Assembly (NCBI GenBank): GCA_947044405.1
Contig: CAMRHE010000012.1
Span: 10,412,001 to 10,476,000 of the forward strand
DNA length: 64,000 nt
Origin: Leptodactylus fallax
Lineage: Eukaryota; Chordata; Amphibia; Anura; Leptodactylidae
Direction: 5' to 3'
Shown here: one piece after another, positions 1 to 11,871 of the stretch
How positions within the stretch are numbered: position 1 is the first letter of the stretch
Layout of the letters: every line of letters begins with the position of its first letter
Made by a program: the position numbers and the translations under genes
The notes under the pieces: model-generated
Database searches by the model: none
What the model saw: only the letters and a program-made list of their open reading frames with translations
What the model was told of the DNA's origin: nothing

Positions 1-620
1 TGCTGCCACCGGGTCACTCTATGGCCTCCTCATGCTGCCGCCACTGGGTCACTGTATGTCCTCCTCATGCCGCTTCCATTGCTGGGTCACTGTATGACCT
101 CCTCATGCCGCTGCCACTGGGTCACTGTATGGCTTCCTCATGCTGCTTCCATTCCTGGGTCACTGTATAGCCTCCTCATGCCGCTGCCACTGGGTCACTG
201 TATTTCCTCCTCATGCTGCTGCCACTGCTGGGTCACTGTATGGCCTCCTCATGCCGCTGCCACTTGGTCACTGTATGCCCTCCTCATGCTGCTGCCACTG
301 CTGGGTCACGGTCTGTCCTCCTCATGCTGCTACATCTGCTGGGTCACTGTCTGTCCTCCTCATGCTGCTACAACTGGGTCACTGTATGCCCTCCTTATAC
401 CGCTGTCACGGGGTCACTGTATGGCCTCCTCATGCTGCTGCCATTGCTGGGTCACTGTATGTCCTCCTCATGCCACTACAACCGGGTCACTGTATGCCCT
501 CCTCATGCCGCGCTGCCAACTCCACATTATGTTGCCTTGCCACTCTGTGGCTTACTCATTCTGCTGCCACTGGGTCACTGTATGCCCTCCTCATGCCGCT
601 GCCCTTGGTTCACTGTATGT
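1..620. repeat. Minisatellite, 32/35/38-bp units
   Basis: About 16 copies of a unit built on GGGTCACTGTATGCCCTCCT, each followed by a GC-rich spacer such as TGCCGCTGCCACT. Clear units are 32, 35 or 38 bp, so spacer lengths differ in 3-bp steps, and 35- and 38-bp units partly alternate. One unit near 510-550 is degenerate. The array reaches the window edge, so its true length is unknown. Long open frames run across it in all three forward frames because the unit lacks stop codons; I do not regard these as genes. Confidence 0.9.
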
Positions 621-1876
621 CCAAGGGCCATTTGAAGCTGCAGTGGATAAGCCAGGTAGTCAGTGTTGCGTGAGCGTGAAGAGATTTGTTCTCAAACTTG
701 TTGACATAACAATGAATAACAATAGACAAAATAGAGTATATACCTGGACATGCCACGACCTTTACCTCCAACTCCAATGCGCAATTTTGCCCCTGCTTCA
801 TCAGGAGGATGTGAGGTGGAGGGCAGTGTCCAGGTATATAAGAACACAGCTGACAACATGATTATCATATAGTGGCGCTACTATTCCATAGCTGTGCGAT
901 AGATGCAGCCATTGCGATGTAGTCATTGCGAGATTGGCGCATCATCACAGTGAACACATATTGCATACTTCTATTATCAAGATCGAAAAAGTAAGGGCAA
1001 GTACACACACATTGCATTACCAATTCCGATGTCAAGAGTGGATATTCCTAGTAGACTGTACAAAGCATATGCTGTTGTATAGTTAGATAAGGCTAGCTTG
1101 TATTATCTATTTGTAAATCCAGAGCCTCATATACTTATTATGAGCAATACTACCAATCAAATAGACATATGTCAAACCCTACTATGTATAATCATATGTA
1201 AATCAATCAACAAATACACATCCAGATATATTATTGTGTGTCATATGACAAATGTCACTATAAAACATATCATATTTTGTATATTGTGTAAAGAAATAAA
1301 AAAATATAATAGAAATGATAAATGAAAAAAAAAGAATTTGTGTATATATAAACCAAATTATTAGTACCAGTAATTAGGTATGTAAAAATAATGTACGAGG
1401 TTGATTCAGTGTCCAGATGTTCCAGTATCCAACATCATGATGCCTTAACTAGAATTAAAAAAGACATAGTTAAGAAAATTATCCTAATCCTGTTACCTAT
1501 ACTACAATCCTCTATATAATTCTACAACCCAGACCACTAACCAAACTGATACTTTGATAAAATAAAATATAAAACCCAAAGGAACCATCCTCAGAGGGGT
1601 AAGTATCCATTCAATATATTTCAGAAAGGTACCAAACAGATGTGTCTATAAGAAGCAACCGAAACCTCGTTTCTCATTGAGACCCCTGGGTGTTATAGTT
1701 TGCATTAGCACAGTCCAATTGGTCTCCAATTGTAGTAGTCTGGTCACCATGTCTCCATCCCTATTACTCAAGTGCCCCTGGTCTATTGCTCTTACCTGGA
1801 GTCTCAATGTGGCAGTCTCTGTAGTGGCGAGCTACTGGTTTCAAATTCCACGTCAAAGCCTGGTCAGACATCTGCA
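621..1876. other. AT-rich stretch, no gene seen
   Basis: Unique-looking, increasingly AT-rich sequence from about 1000 onward. No splice-bounded open frame, RNA gene or terminal repeat was recognised. Confidence 0.5.
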
Positions 1877-3110
1877 ATGCTTTTTTTTTCTCATTAAAAA
1901 TTTTATTAGGTTTTCAACAGTAAATACAACATGGGCTTTAGCCCAATTTAACATACAATGGGAACGTGGTGAGGAATGGGATGAAGAGAAAGGGCAGGTG
2001 ATATGGAGAAAACAACATTGGAAGGGAAGAGATGAAAATAAAAGAAAAAAGGGAGGGGGACGTAAGGCTCTGACACAGCAGAGCTGTATAACTTGAAAAC
2101 AATATAGTTACAAACAAATATCAAAGCATTAGGGGAGAGGTTCACCTCTCAATAGAGAATGGTGTGAGAGTGGGGGTTAATATGGTGAGAGGAGTCAGGG
2201 ACAGTAATGCAGTGGGAAGGAAAACCAGGAAGAACCAGAGGAACAGACCAGTAGAGCCAGAGGGGTGGGGATTAGGAGGAGGAAGTGAAGAAAGAGGATT
2301 AGAAAACAGGAGCCACACCCACTGATGTGAGGAGTCATCCTGCTTGAGTTCAGCAAGGAGGTCTTCCATATGACTGATGTGCAGTACCTCCTGAAGCAAA
2401 GTTGTTAAAGGAGGAGAGGAATTTACACATACTAGGTATAACACACCTGTCTGCCAACACTAGAAAACCGATCAGTTTGCTAGTAGGTTTTTGGAGTTTG
2501 TGGGGGAAAATAGAGAGGAGAGGGGCTGGGTCGTCCTCCAATATAACGCCAGTAACCGTCCCTATCACCCTGCGGACCCCATCCCAGAAGGGATGTAGTG
2601 AAAGGCATTTCTACCAGATGTGCAGTATGGTGCCCCGATCAGCATGGCATCTCCAGCAACGATCATAGGTGGCTGGCAAGATCTTGTGTAGTACCGAGGA
2701 AAACCCTGTACCAGTGAGAAAGAATTTTATAATTGGTCTCCTGAGCTTTACAAGAGAAAGAATTTATGGTAAAGTTGAAAGGTAGGATAGTCACACATCC
2801 GGAGGAAAAGTGGTCCCCAGTTTCCGCTCCCAGCCAGTTGTGTATGCTGGAAGAGCATCTGTGGTGGCGTCTGAGAATAGACCGTATATAAGCAAGATGG
2901 AGTGAGTCAGTGCAGAGGTGGCAGGGCAGAGGTGTTCAAATGTGGACAGAGGTCTGTGAAGGGACTGCGACTTTCTTAGTGTGTTATAGAAATAGCGCAG
3001 TTGTATGTAATGCCAGTGTGAGAAGTCTGGATTATTTGAGATAGGCGTCATAGGGCAGTCATTCGTAAAACAGACACATAATTGCACGGTGTGTCCTACA
3101 AGTATTAAGG
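1877..3110 (-). mobile_element. L1-like LINE, 3' fragment
   Basis: Read on the minus strand, 2690-2350 encodes the C-terminal part of an L1/Tx1-type ORF2. A CWRCHADRG-like cysteine motif is followed by His and WWKC-like residues, then a stretch shared with the LINE copy at 22.6-22.9 kb (both contain LSIFPHK). Frameshifts and stops break the frame. The low-coordinate edge, with a T-run near 1878, probably marks the A-rich 3' end. Endonuclease and RT are absent, so this is a 5'-truncated dead copy. Confidence 0.65.
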
Positions 3111-4049
3111 ACTTGACATGCTATGTACAGTAGGTCATATGCAAATTTTTTTCCTACCAGTTGCTTCTATGGAGCCTCGGGAGAGCGGCTCAGATTCCCC
3201 TTTAGGGTGCTATAACTATTTGTCTCAGTGACCGTAGCGAAATAGTACTGTGTGCATTTGGGCTCCGTGTTTAATTAAGATACAGTACCTCGGAAGACGC
3301 ATTTCAGAGCCTCCCACTGAATGGGAGGAGAGGTGCCAGGACCTCGCATACCTGGTTGATCCAGCTAAGTTCAACTGAACTCAGCCTATGTGTCTAGATA
3401 GGGATGTTTCCTTTGTGCATTGCATACTGGTTGACTTACTTGAGTATGAATATAGTTTTTTCTTCACCACTACCCACAAGGGTTCTATTGGGTTTGAGGT
3501 CACAGCCCAGTCTATTGACTTTCATCTCATCACTCCAAGTCACCCATTTCCAATCTTCCACTGTTACTATTACATGTTTGTCATGCCAGAACTGATAGAC
3601 CTTGTGAAGAGACAACTTGTTGACTTCAATATTTTGCCTGGATGTCCACCTCTTGGCTACTGAATGGATAGACGGACTTCATTTCGTATTTTTCCAACTG
3701 TCATGGCACTCACATTATGCAGTTTGCAGCTGGATGATGCAGTTGCGTTTCTCTTAGGAAATCTTCTTCACGACTGATCCTCGATTTGAACCAGTGACTA
3801 TTCGCTTGGGAATTAACCTAATAACACACTGAGCTATCAGGGAATGTGAGAACAGATTGTAATTTGTAGTATACAAGAAAGATTTTTGCACCACCAGGAG
3901 CAAAACAGTAACACTGCAGTTACATGACAAGAATCTGCATAACTAATCATAAGCTAAATAGTTGCAAGTCAAATTTATGTATGAGATAGCCAAGATGATT
4001 GTCTAAGAACTGATGGCAGTCTCATGTTAGAAACTGTAGTGGATGGTGA
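3111..4049. other. No gene recognised
   Basis: Mixed-composition sequence without a supportable coding region. A 91-codon open frame at 3388-3663 shows no recognisable domain and no flanking splice signals that I trust. Confidence 0.4.
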
Positions 4050-4959
4050 GATATGGAGCCTGAAAAGTCAAAAGTTCAAACCATTGTTACCCTTTTTGCT
4101 CTACATCCCTTGATAAATTATTTTTCAAAACAGGGTTCCTCCCTAAGGGATTCCACTTTACTGGTACCTTAGAAGCTCTGCAAACATGACATGGCGTCCA
4201 GATACCATCTAAATCTGCGCTTCAAGTGTCACATAGCGCACCTTCACAAACTGCATTTTATGCCCAAATGTATGACACTGTTGTACCCAGGATAACGTAC
4301 TTAATGTCATATGTGGGTATAAAGTGCTGTTTGGGCACACAGCCAGGCACAAAAGAGGAGCGTTAGTTGGTTTTTGGAGCACATATTTAGACAGCTTGGT
4401 ATTTGGAAGCCATGCCACATTTGCAGAGCTCCTGAAATACCAGTAAAGTTAAATCCCCTGAAATGTGCCCCCATTTTGGAAACTACACCCCTTAAGGAAT
4501 TTACGGAGGGGTACAGTGAACATTTTTAACCCCCCAAGTGCATTAATTTATTTCCCAAAAATTAATGTGCAGCTGATGGTGAAAGGTGAAAATGGCAATT
4601 TTTCCAGGAATATGTAATTTCAGTGCACAATATTTTGTTGTACCCCGCGAAAGAGATAAATGCTCCAAAAGCTGTTGTGCCCCGGATACCCACTTAACAT
4701 TTTTTGGAGTCTGTTTCTCTGCTGTCACAATCTAGGTGCAACATATCCGGCACTGAAATGGCGCATTTCTGGAAAAATTGCAATTTTCACTTTTCATTAT
4801 CAGCTGCACATTCATTTCTAGAAATTAAATTAATGCCACTAGTAAATTAATGCTGCCCATACAGCAGTTTACACCCACATATACAACTTTTTAGCACCCG
4901 GGATAACCCACTTAAAAGGTTTTAGGAGTGCATGTCTATTATTACACAAAATGGTATCA
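4050..4959. repeat. Dispersed amphibian-type repeat, unclassified
   Basis: The phrase GGAAACTACACCCCTTAAGG near 4478 and the local block around it (CCCAAAAATTAATGTGCAGC, echoed imperfectly near 4790) look like a common interspersed repeat of frog genomes. I cannot name the family and see no coding capacity. Confidence 0.4.
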
Positions 4960-5560
4960 TTTAATATTCCGAATAATGTACTAGGAAGCTGGAAAAAAAA
5001 TCAAAATGGGTTGGAATTGGAGAAAAACTGCCAAATTTATTTATTTTTTTATGTTTCTACCTCTTAAAAAAAATTAAATAAAATAAATCCAAAACTTGGT
5101 AAAAAAAAATTAAATACATTTCGTGGGAGTCATATTCTGACACCCACAATTTTTTTGTATTTCAGCGTAAGGCGAGGGTTTTTTTTTTTTTTCCGCGAAG
5201 CTAGATTTATTTTTAATTAGACAATTTTGAGGAATGTCTGATGTTTTAATTGATTTTTTTATTCCCATATGGGAAACATTTTTATATGTTTGTAGACTGG
5301 GTGTTTTTAGACACGGGGATGTATAATTTGTTTTTGTTTATTTTTATTTCAAATAAAGAGAAAGGGGGATGATTTGAATTTTTAGTTTTATATTGTTTTT
5401 GTATATTTTTTAAAAACTTTTTTTTTTATTAACTATTTAATTAGCCCCCATAGTGGACTTGAACCTGCACTAATTTGATTGCAAGTCCAATAGATTGCAA
5501 TAAAACTGTATTGCAGTCTATGGGAGATTCATTACATAACTATTGAGGCTGATCATAGAC
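4960..5560 (+). repeat. MITE family 1, diverged copy
   Basis: Shares ordered blocks with better copies at 8.1-9.1 and 18.4-19.4 kb: GGAATTGGAGAAAAACTG, a T-rich middle, GTAGACTGGGTGTTTTTAGAC, and a terminal block about Ts, Cs and a 'tattgcagtctatggg' phrase. No open frame, so presumably a non-autonomous DNA element. Confidence 0.55.
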
Positions 5561-6239
5561 CATCCTCAATAGCTATATTGCTATGACAGGCCTGGGAACC
5601 TTCATTAGGGTCCTGACTGCAATAGGAACAGGATGGCTCCCATGGTCTCACCGTGCGAGAGCAGTCCAGCTACTAGAAAGGTACAGTGTCAGCGGGCATT
5701 GTTCTTGTCCTTCGGGCTACAGCTTACAGCAATGCACTCTAAACTCTGATCGCGGGTATTAGCTCCAGGTCTCAGCTGTACATTAATGCTCTGGATATAA
5801 TAGTACATTGCAGCCGCCAAAGTGTTAAGGCAAATTGCCCTATTACAGCAGACGTTTTCCACCCACTCCAACACTGGACGATGTGTTAGATGTAACTTAC
5901 AGATAAGAAACTGCTCCAGCACCCCAGGTCAAAGCTGAGCTCTGATTACGGGTTAACCCCTTAGATGCCATGGTCAAACATGACTGGGGCATCTATGGGA
6001 TTTCAGTGGTTATACTGCCCACCATCGTCATGTTCTGATGGTGCCAATATCTATTGTCATACACCGTAGTACACGTTTCATGTCCTAATGGCATGTGAAA
6101 ACAAAGTGTAAAAAAAAACCAAAACAAAACTTCAAAACAGCGGATATTTTATTTCCCAGGGGTTTCACAGTCTGAAAAAGCTGTCACTCACTGAACAGGA
6201 CAGTTCACTTGACTTGTAACATAGAAATAATGGAAATTT
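5561..6239. other. MITE-like flank, no gene
   Basis: Contains phrases seen at the ends of family 1 copies (GGGTTAACCCCTTAGATGCC near 5950) but no complete element boundaries and no credible gene. Confidence 0.35.
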
Positions 6240-6555
6240 AAGGCCGGGGCCCCATGTTGAGAAAACGCAGCGTTTTACATTACATGCATAGTGGATGGGA
6301 TTCTGGCTAATCCCATTCACACATTGCAGAAAAAAATGTGTGCAGCGAAAATGCTGCGATTTCAAAAATGCAATACCTACAGAAACGCTGGAATTTTCTA
6401 TATAGATATAATGGAGGTCAGAAAGTCCACAGAGGAAAACAAAACTCTGTGGACTTTCTGTGAAAAATGCTGTGGAAAAAAAACATGATGCATTTCTGCC
6501 GCTGTCTTTTCCACAGCGTTTTTTGGCTGCAGATCACTATGTGGGGCCTTAGCCT
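6240..6555. repeat. MITE with GGGGCC-rich terminal inverted repeats
   Basis: The left end AAGGCCGGGGCCCCATG and right end CTATGTGGGGCCTTAGCC form imperfect terminal inverted repeats about 315 bp apart. The interior is rich in TGCAG, GCGTTTT and hairpin segments (AAAGTCCACAGAG near 6430 against CTCTGTGGACTTT near 6445). There is no coding capacity. It directly abuts the next repeat. Confidence 0.6.
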
Positions 6556-6925
6556 AAAGGGGTTTTCCAAGAGTACAAATATTAATCACACATGTACCCC
6601 CCCCCCCCACATATCAGCTGTTTAAAGAGACTGCAGCACTCAGGTTGTCTCTTCACTGAATGCCAAACACAATACATAAAGGGCTGTGCCTGATATTCAA
6701 GCTCAGCCCCATGCACTTGAATGGGACTGTGCTGCAAATAGACCGCATGGTAAATGAATGTCACTGGCCTGTGAAGCAGAAGCTGCGCTCACCCAGCTGA
6801 CAAACTGTAGGCCATTGATCAGTTGGAGTCCCAGGTGTCGCATCACCACTGACCAGATACTGATGAGTAATCCTAAGAATACTTAGGACATCAATATTTC
6901 AATTCTGGAAATCTCCTTTAAATGA
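6556..6925. repeat. MITE with AAAGGGGTTTTCC-type ends
   Basis: Starts TAAAGGGGTTTTCCAAGAG and ends near TCTGGAAATCTCCTTTAAA, giving short imperfect inverted ends about 365 bp apart. The interior includes GAATGGGACTGTGCTGCAAA and a C-run at 6598-6609, typical of short interspersed amphibian repeats. Confidence 0.5.
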
Positions 6926-7379
6926 AATAATACAAGTTATAGTTATTCTCTTCCTACAAAACATCTCAGAGCCAACATGCATTATCCCTAAATTTCCTTT
7001 ATAAATGCAGAGGAAGCTTACAAAATGTCATGTGAAACACTATCCCAACCAACGCGAAATTTACTTATGTATTGAAAAAAAAAAATGGACATATACTGTT
7101 ATATCAATGCTATGATTTCTGTATTACTTACATAAAAAAACTGTTTTCATAAATGTGGAACACAAGTACAATAGCCAGCTTACAGTATTTAAACAAAAAA
7201 GTTAAAAGAACAAAACTGAGCATTAAATGCTATAAACATTTTTTGTTTAAGATTTAAACAACTATAAGAGGAAAAGCATTTTTCCATCAATTTTTAAAGA
7301 ATAATATACAATGATAAGTCAAAACTAACAAAAGGAAAAATTATGCATAAATTAATATATTTTTTGCAGAATTATATGA
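6926..7379. other. Downstream flank of ADAD1-like gene
   Basis: AT-rich sequence immediately 3' of the ADAD1-like stop codon (minus strand). It should contain the 3' UTR, but I see no convincing minus-strand polyadenylation signal close to the stop and do not place the transcript end. Confidence 0.35.
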
Positions 7380-7493
7380 TTACATTGCAAAGCCTTCAAT
7401 AGCTTTTGGCTTCACAATCCAAGGTCCAAAGCCTTGTTGCTCAAAATAGGACTTCAGCAAACACTTTGCTTCTTGGTAAGGTCCAGAAAGGTT
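7380..7493 (-). CDS. ADAD1: ADAD1-like terminal coding exon
   Basis: 114 bp, 37 codons plus TAA, starting in phase 0 after a CTACAG acceptor. It encodes [20 protein letters not shown] and [17 protein letters not shown], matching the Y-x-AK---K----G-W--KP tail of ADAR-family proteins. Confidence 0.88.
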   Translation of the reverse strand, partial: NLSGPYQEAKCLLKSYFEQQGFGPWIVKPKAIEGFAM

Positions 7494-8066
7494 CTGTAGA
7501 TTAAAACCAGAATTGTATGTAAATTATTATAATACAATAAAAAGCTAAAGTCTAGGTTGCATGCAACATTGCGGAAGCTAATAGTAATTGTACACAATAA
7601 TTTACAAAACTTTGTAATTGCTCTCTAAAGTGGAAAAATTCATAAGATGATCTACTGTATGTGAATGACTGGTGAAAAGTGGTATTTTTAAATAGACAGG
7701 AACAAAAAGATCTAACTTGATGTATTGCAGTAGCATTTTCAAAAATGATAGTTATACTAGGTGTTAAGAGAGCAGGGATCCTTTGAAGGCTTTCACACAG
7801 AATATTCATAAAAGATGGAACTAAGAACCAGTGTTTCTCAAACATGCAAGAGTACACAATTTATTTCTACCTTTAAAAAAAATCCTAATGAGCAGCAAAT
7901 GAAAAACTGAAGAGTTTGGTCTTTACTCCAGTTTGATGCTAACAGACACAATGACATCAAAACTTAAAGGGAAATGTTTATTTACCGTAAAGATCATTTC
8001 AAGTATCTTGGAGTTGAAATATTGGATGATAGAAATTATTTCAAGGAACTAAATACTCACCCATTA
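7494..8066. other. Intronic sequence, no other feature
   Basis: Part of the last ADAD1-like intron. AT-rich, with no second gene. A minus-strand 101-codon open frame at 7857-7552 shows no domain or splice support. Confidence 0.45.
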
Positions 8067-9130
8067 TTAACCCCTTACCAAAGCAGGCATTTTTTCCCAT
8101 TTTTATTTTTGACTCCCCGACTTCCAAATCCCATAATTTTTTATATTTCTGTTCACAGATCCATATGAGAGCTTAAAGGGGAAGTCCCTGTCGCATGTGG
8201 AAGGCACCCAGGGATATCACTACCTGTACTTTGGCCGTCGCTACCTGTCAGGGTCCCTTCCTTTGACCGATGATTGGCCTCAGCAGATATGACCACTGAA
8301 GCCAATCAGTGGCCTCAGCGGAAGGGACAAAGGATGTCACAGCCGGTGAGGAATTCCAAGACGACAGCCAAACAGAAGGACCAGACCGCACTGGGAGGAC
8401 ACCAGAACAACGGGCAAAGGAGAGTATGTTTTTTTTTTTTTTGTTCTTCACCTCCCCTGGCCGAATTAAAAAAATAATATTTTAGCCTGGACAATTTCTT
8501 TAATGTTTGCAGTACTGATTGTACTTTGTAATGGTATCATTTAATATTGCATACAATACTCGAAAGCTAGAAAAGATTCAGAAAGGGGTGGAACTGGAGA
8601 AAAACTGCGTTTGTGCGACTTTCCTCTGGGCTTTGTTTTTATGGCGTTCACTGTACAGCCAAAATAACAGGTATACCAAATTTATTCAGTTTCTTTTACA
8701 TTTAATCCCTTAAAAAAAAAAATTGCAAAACTTTCTATAATGCCATATAAGGGAAGGCATAGGGCGTCTTTTTTTGCAGGGTCAGATGTACTTTTTAGAT
8801 ATACCATTTTGGGGAATGTCTGTTGCTTTTATTTTATTTAATTTTTTATAACCATTGAAATGGCAAAAAAATTGAGTTTTCAGACGTGAAGATGCATAAT
8901 TTGTTAATGTTTATTTTTGTTTATTTAACTTTGAAATCTACGGAGTGGGGGTGATTAATTTTTTTTTTTTTACTTTGGGGTCCACAATGCAAGGGCTAAT
9001 ACCTGGGAGTGGTTTCTGCTGTACAACGGAGACCCCATGGCTATGATGGCCCCTCAGCTCCTGAGCGGCTGCCATATTTAAACACCTGACCTCAGCCGTA
9101 ATAGTATGGCGGATGTCAGGAAGGGGTTAA
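8067..9130 (+). repeat. MITE family 1, full copy with nested insertion
   Basis: Begins TTAACCCCTTACC and ends GGAAGGGGTTAA, so short inverted ends sit inside TTAA sites. The interior carries the family phrases (TTCTGTTCACAGATCCATAT, GGTGGAACTGGAGAAAAACT, GGAATGTCTGTTGCTTTTAT). It is interrupted at 8173-8503 by another TTAA element. No coding capacity. It lies within the last ADAD1-like intron. Confidence 0.75.
8173..8503. repeat. TTAA-flanked MITE nested in family 1 copy
   Basis: Flanked by direct TTAA copies at 8173-8176 and 8500-8503. The ends TTAAAGGGGAAGTCCCTG and CCTGGACAATTTCTTTAA are imperfect inverted repeats. Sister copies at 18.5 and 24.7 kb read straight through this point (GGGCTTAATGTTTGC), giving an empty-site reference. 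The TTAA duplication suggests mobilisation by a piggyBac-type transposase. Confidence 0.75.
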
Positions 9131-9366
9131 AGGGAGCCTGTCAGCAGAAAATTAAAAATTTAAATCCTAATACCTTGTAGAAATATTTGTAGAGTTACTA
9201 AATATGCCTTTGTTATTCAGCTTTGGAGCCCCATTTTCATGTGAATAGTTGTTTTATTCAATACAAATGATAGGTAAAGTGATTGCTGGGGAAAGAATTT
9301 TTCCCCTCAGTTGCATATGAATAAAACAGTGATTTACATTAAAACGGGGCTCCAAAGTTGAATAAT
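9127..9366. repeat. TTAAAGGGAGCCTGTC-type repeat with internal inverted arms
   Basis: Begins at the same TTAA that ends the preceding MITE. Two arms, TTATTCAGCTTTGGAGCCCC near 9214 and GGGGCTCCAAAGTTGAATAA near 9346, are inverted copies about 110 bp apart with one or two mismatches. No matching right terminus was found, so the copy may be truncated. Confidence 0.55.
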
Positions 9367-9904
9367 AGAAGCAAATTTGGATGAATGTACTGGCATATAT
9401 CAAGAGCGGACGGGATTTCTTTGATAAAGTTGATAAAGCCATTAAAAGCCTTATAGTCCTGTTTAATTATATTTATGGGGAAGAAGGTTCATTTAAAACA
9501 AGAATGTTTAACACTGCTAAAAAAGAATGGAGGTTTGTAATTACAAAGTTTTATGTTATACTTCTTGTCATTCTAGCTCGTTCTTTCAGAAGTGGAAGGA
9601 TTCTGATTTTGTGTGATCTCATTTAAGAAGCTAGTGGAAAATTTGAAGACGTCTTTGAACTATCAGTTAGGACAGGTGAGTGATACATAAGCTCCGAAAG
9701 TTCGGCAAATTGATAACAGTTGGAACGTACTGAAGAAGAAAACGCGTCATAGTAAAGTTTATTTGAGTTCTCTCCTTCAGTTTAAACCTGGAAGAATTTA
9801 ATTTCCTATATCTTTATTTGTGAAGGAAAAATGGTATCAAATAGTGGATAGAACAGAAGAAGGAGAAAATAGAACCTTGGGAGCAACTAAAGGAGTATTT
9901 TAAT
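9367..9904. other. No gene recognised
   Basis: An 81-codon plus-strand open frame (9381-9626) and its downstream frames match no family I know and lack convincing splice borders. Treated as intronic sequence. Confidence 0.4.
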
Positions 9905-10480
9905 TTAAAGAGGTATTCCCATCACAAGGATCCTATCTATACTGCTAGCTTATGTAAATTCAAGAGTTTTTCCAAATACATTACTTTAGAAATGCTGCTT
10001 TGTTTGCCTGCAATGTGACATGCCTCCTATTGTTGACACAACTTTTACTTTTATCTGATCCAGGACGAATCACATGACTCACTTCTCTCTGGGAGGGGAG
10101 CCGAGTTCTTAGGATTATTCTTGCTTTAAGAGTTATCTCCTGCTTTGCTGATAAGGGCCCTATTATCGCTCACAGATAAATGTTGAAATTAATGCAATCC
10201 CACTCTCCATCTTGGCAGCATGAAAGATTTTTTTTTCTCCAAATCTGTGTAATGTAATATACACTTACTGTGTACATTTGATCTACATTATTATAGATTT
10301 CTAGTAATCATAATAAATGATCTTTAATGGTAAAGGCAACGTCTGTATCTATTGGGGTACTTCATAGTGTCCTGTCCATCAAATAGTCATAACCACCCAC
10401 CAGCTTGTGGAAGAATATAGGAAGTGAGAAGAAGTGAAAGCAGGCAAACTGGTGAGCAAGGGCAATGGGAAAACCTCTTC
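9905..10480 (+). repeat. Dispersed repeat R1, copy 1
   Basis: About 570 bp colinear with 41441-42010 in the same orientation. Both start near TATTCCCAT..AAGGATCCTATC, share GCTGCTTTGTTTGCCTG and TTTCTAGTAATCATAATAA-like blocks, and end near GGAAGTGAGAAGAAG. No coding capacity and no clear terminal inverted repeats. Confidence 0.6.
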
Positions 10481-11257
10481 TAAGTAATAAAGGAAAATCT
10501 GATCTATATCCAAATCTCATACACGATTAATAAGTTTACAGATCAGATGGCTTTTCAAGTAATCCCCTCCCCCAAAGAACATTTAAAGAGAGGAGAAGAA
10601 GGGACTATCAAACTAAATAAAAGTATAAACTGTAACTTCAAACAAGTACTAAATTGTGAGGTCTTGGAAACAGAATTGTGCTATACGGGTTAGGAGATAA
10701 AGTCAATGGAATAATATTTAAAACAACAACATGGAGAAAGGGGAAATTAACTTTAGTCATCAATTGTTTCAATTTAATATTTTTCTTCATAGAAGGTACT
10801 GAACCCCACAGTATATTTTTTAAATAAAATATATAGTAAAAGGAAGACAAATGTCATAAATGACATTTATACATGACATTTAAATGTCAGCTTTGGAACT
10901 GTGTTAAAGTTGTTAAATATTGGGGTAATTAATTTTTGAGGAAATTGTAATAAAGATTTGTTAATGGGTTTCATCAAGCTCTGTGTGTAACCACTTTTTT
11001 TTGTAGTCCTCCTATCCATTGTCCTCCAATGAACCAGAACAATGGTCAGTCGATTTGGAATAATTAGGTTCTGTTAGAAATCTTATAGTACTCCACAGCT
11101 GGAGTGGGCTAGCACAGAAGGAGTGGGGCTGTGTGGGCTAAAAAAAAAAAAAAATCTAAAAAGTACTTCTATTTTCTCATTTCATATGTATATTGTATTT
11201 GTGCAAAATAACATTTAAAATTCCTTATGAATTCTTGACCATGACATCAATTTTGTC
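10481..11257. other. Intronic sequence, no gene
   Basis: AT-rich sequence within the last ADAD1-like intron with simple A/T runs and no supported coding region. Confidence 0.4.
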
Positions 11258-11488
11258 TTAAAGGGGTTTTCTAGGAATTGACCAAAAAATGAACAATTTG
11301 TCTTGGACGGGTTTCCTGTTGCTGGAGGGGACGGAGTCCTGATCTCCACCCTGCTCTGGTCACTTCTGTCAGAAGTGGCAAGCTTTTTTTTTTTTTGCGC
11401 AAACTGCCATGAGTAAAACATGTGCCACTTCTGTGCAAGAAAACTGGTGGGACCTGTAAATTCGGCCATTGTGTACCTCGTAGTTATA
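11258..11488. repeat. TTAA-type MITE fragment
   Basis: Starts TTAAAGGGGTTTTCTAGGAA, the typical left end of the TTAA MITEs here, but no matching right end is seen before the next element. Confidence 0.4.
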
Positions 11489-11871
11489 TTAAAGAGGTTG
11501 TCCAGGATAAAAAATTTTTTTTAAATTAGGCTTGTAAAGGTGAAAAAAAAAAAAAAAAAAAAAAAAATTCACCTGTCCCTAATGCTCGCTCCGATGTCCT
11601 CCCAGCATGGTCCAGATGCTCGGCTGTCTTCTTTTGCCGGAAGTCCTTGCCGGCTGTCACGTAACATGTTCCTTTCCTTAGGCCACTGATCGGCCTCGGT
11701 GATCATGTGCGGCGGGGCCTTACACCGCAAGAAAACAGAAGAGCAGCAGGACTGGACCGTGATGGGAGGCACTGGGGACAGGTATGTTTTTTTTTTTTTT
11801 TATTATTATTATTGTTTTTTTCACCTTCCCCGGACTAAAATAAAAAAAGTTATCATGGACAATCCCTTTAA
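11489..11871. repeat. TTAA-flanked MITE
   Basis: TTAA at 11489-11492 and 11868-11871 bracket an element with inverted ends AAAGAGGTTGTCCAGGATAA and TTATCATGGACAATCCCTTT. The interior holds an A-run (11544-11566), a CG-rich core with TCGGCCTCGGTGATC, and a T-run, the same architecture as the element at 8173-8503, so both probably belong to one family. Confidence 0.7.

Noticed and set aside
1..620. CRISPR-like array
   Set aside because: Spacers are near-identical rather than unique, and the genome is vertebrate.
67..861. 264-codon open frame and two overlapping ones across the first 0.7 kb
   Set aside because: They arise from a stop-free minisatellite in all three frames; no domain, and they run past the array into unrelated sequence.
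3330..3380. rRNA-like phrase ACCTGGTTGATCCAG
   Set aside because: It resembles the start of 18S rRNA for about 16-20 bases at 3349-3366, but the following sequence does not match rRNA; at most a tiny fragment.
9381..9626. 81-codon open frame in an intron
   Set aside because: No family recognised, no splice borders with matching phase, and no continuation downstream.
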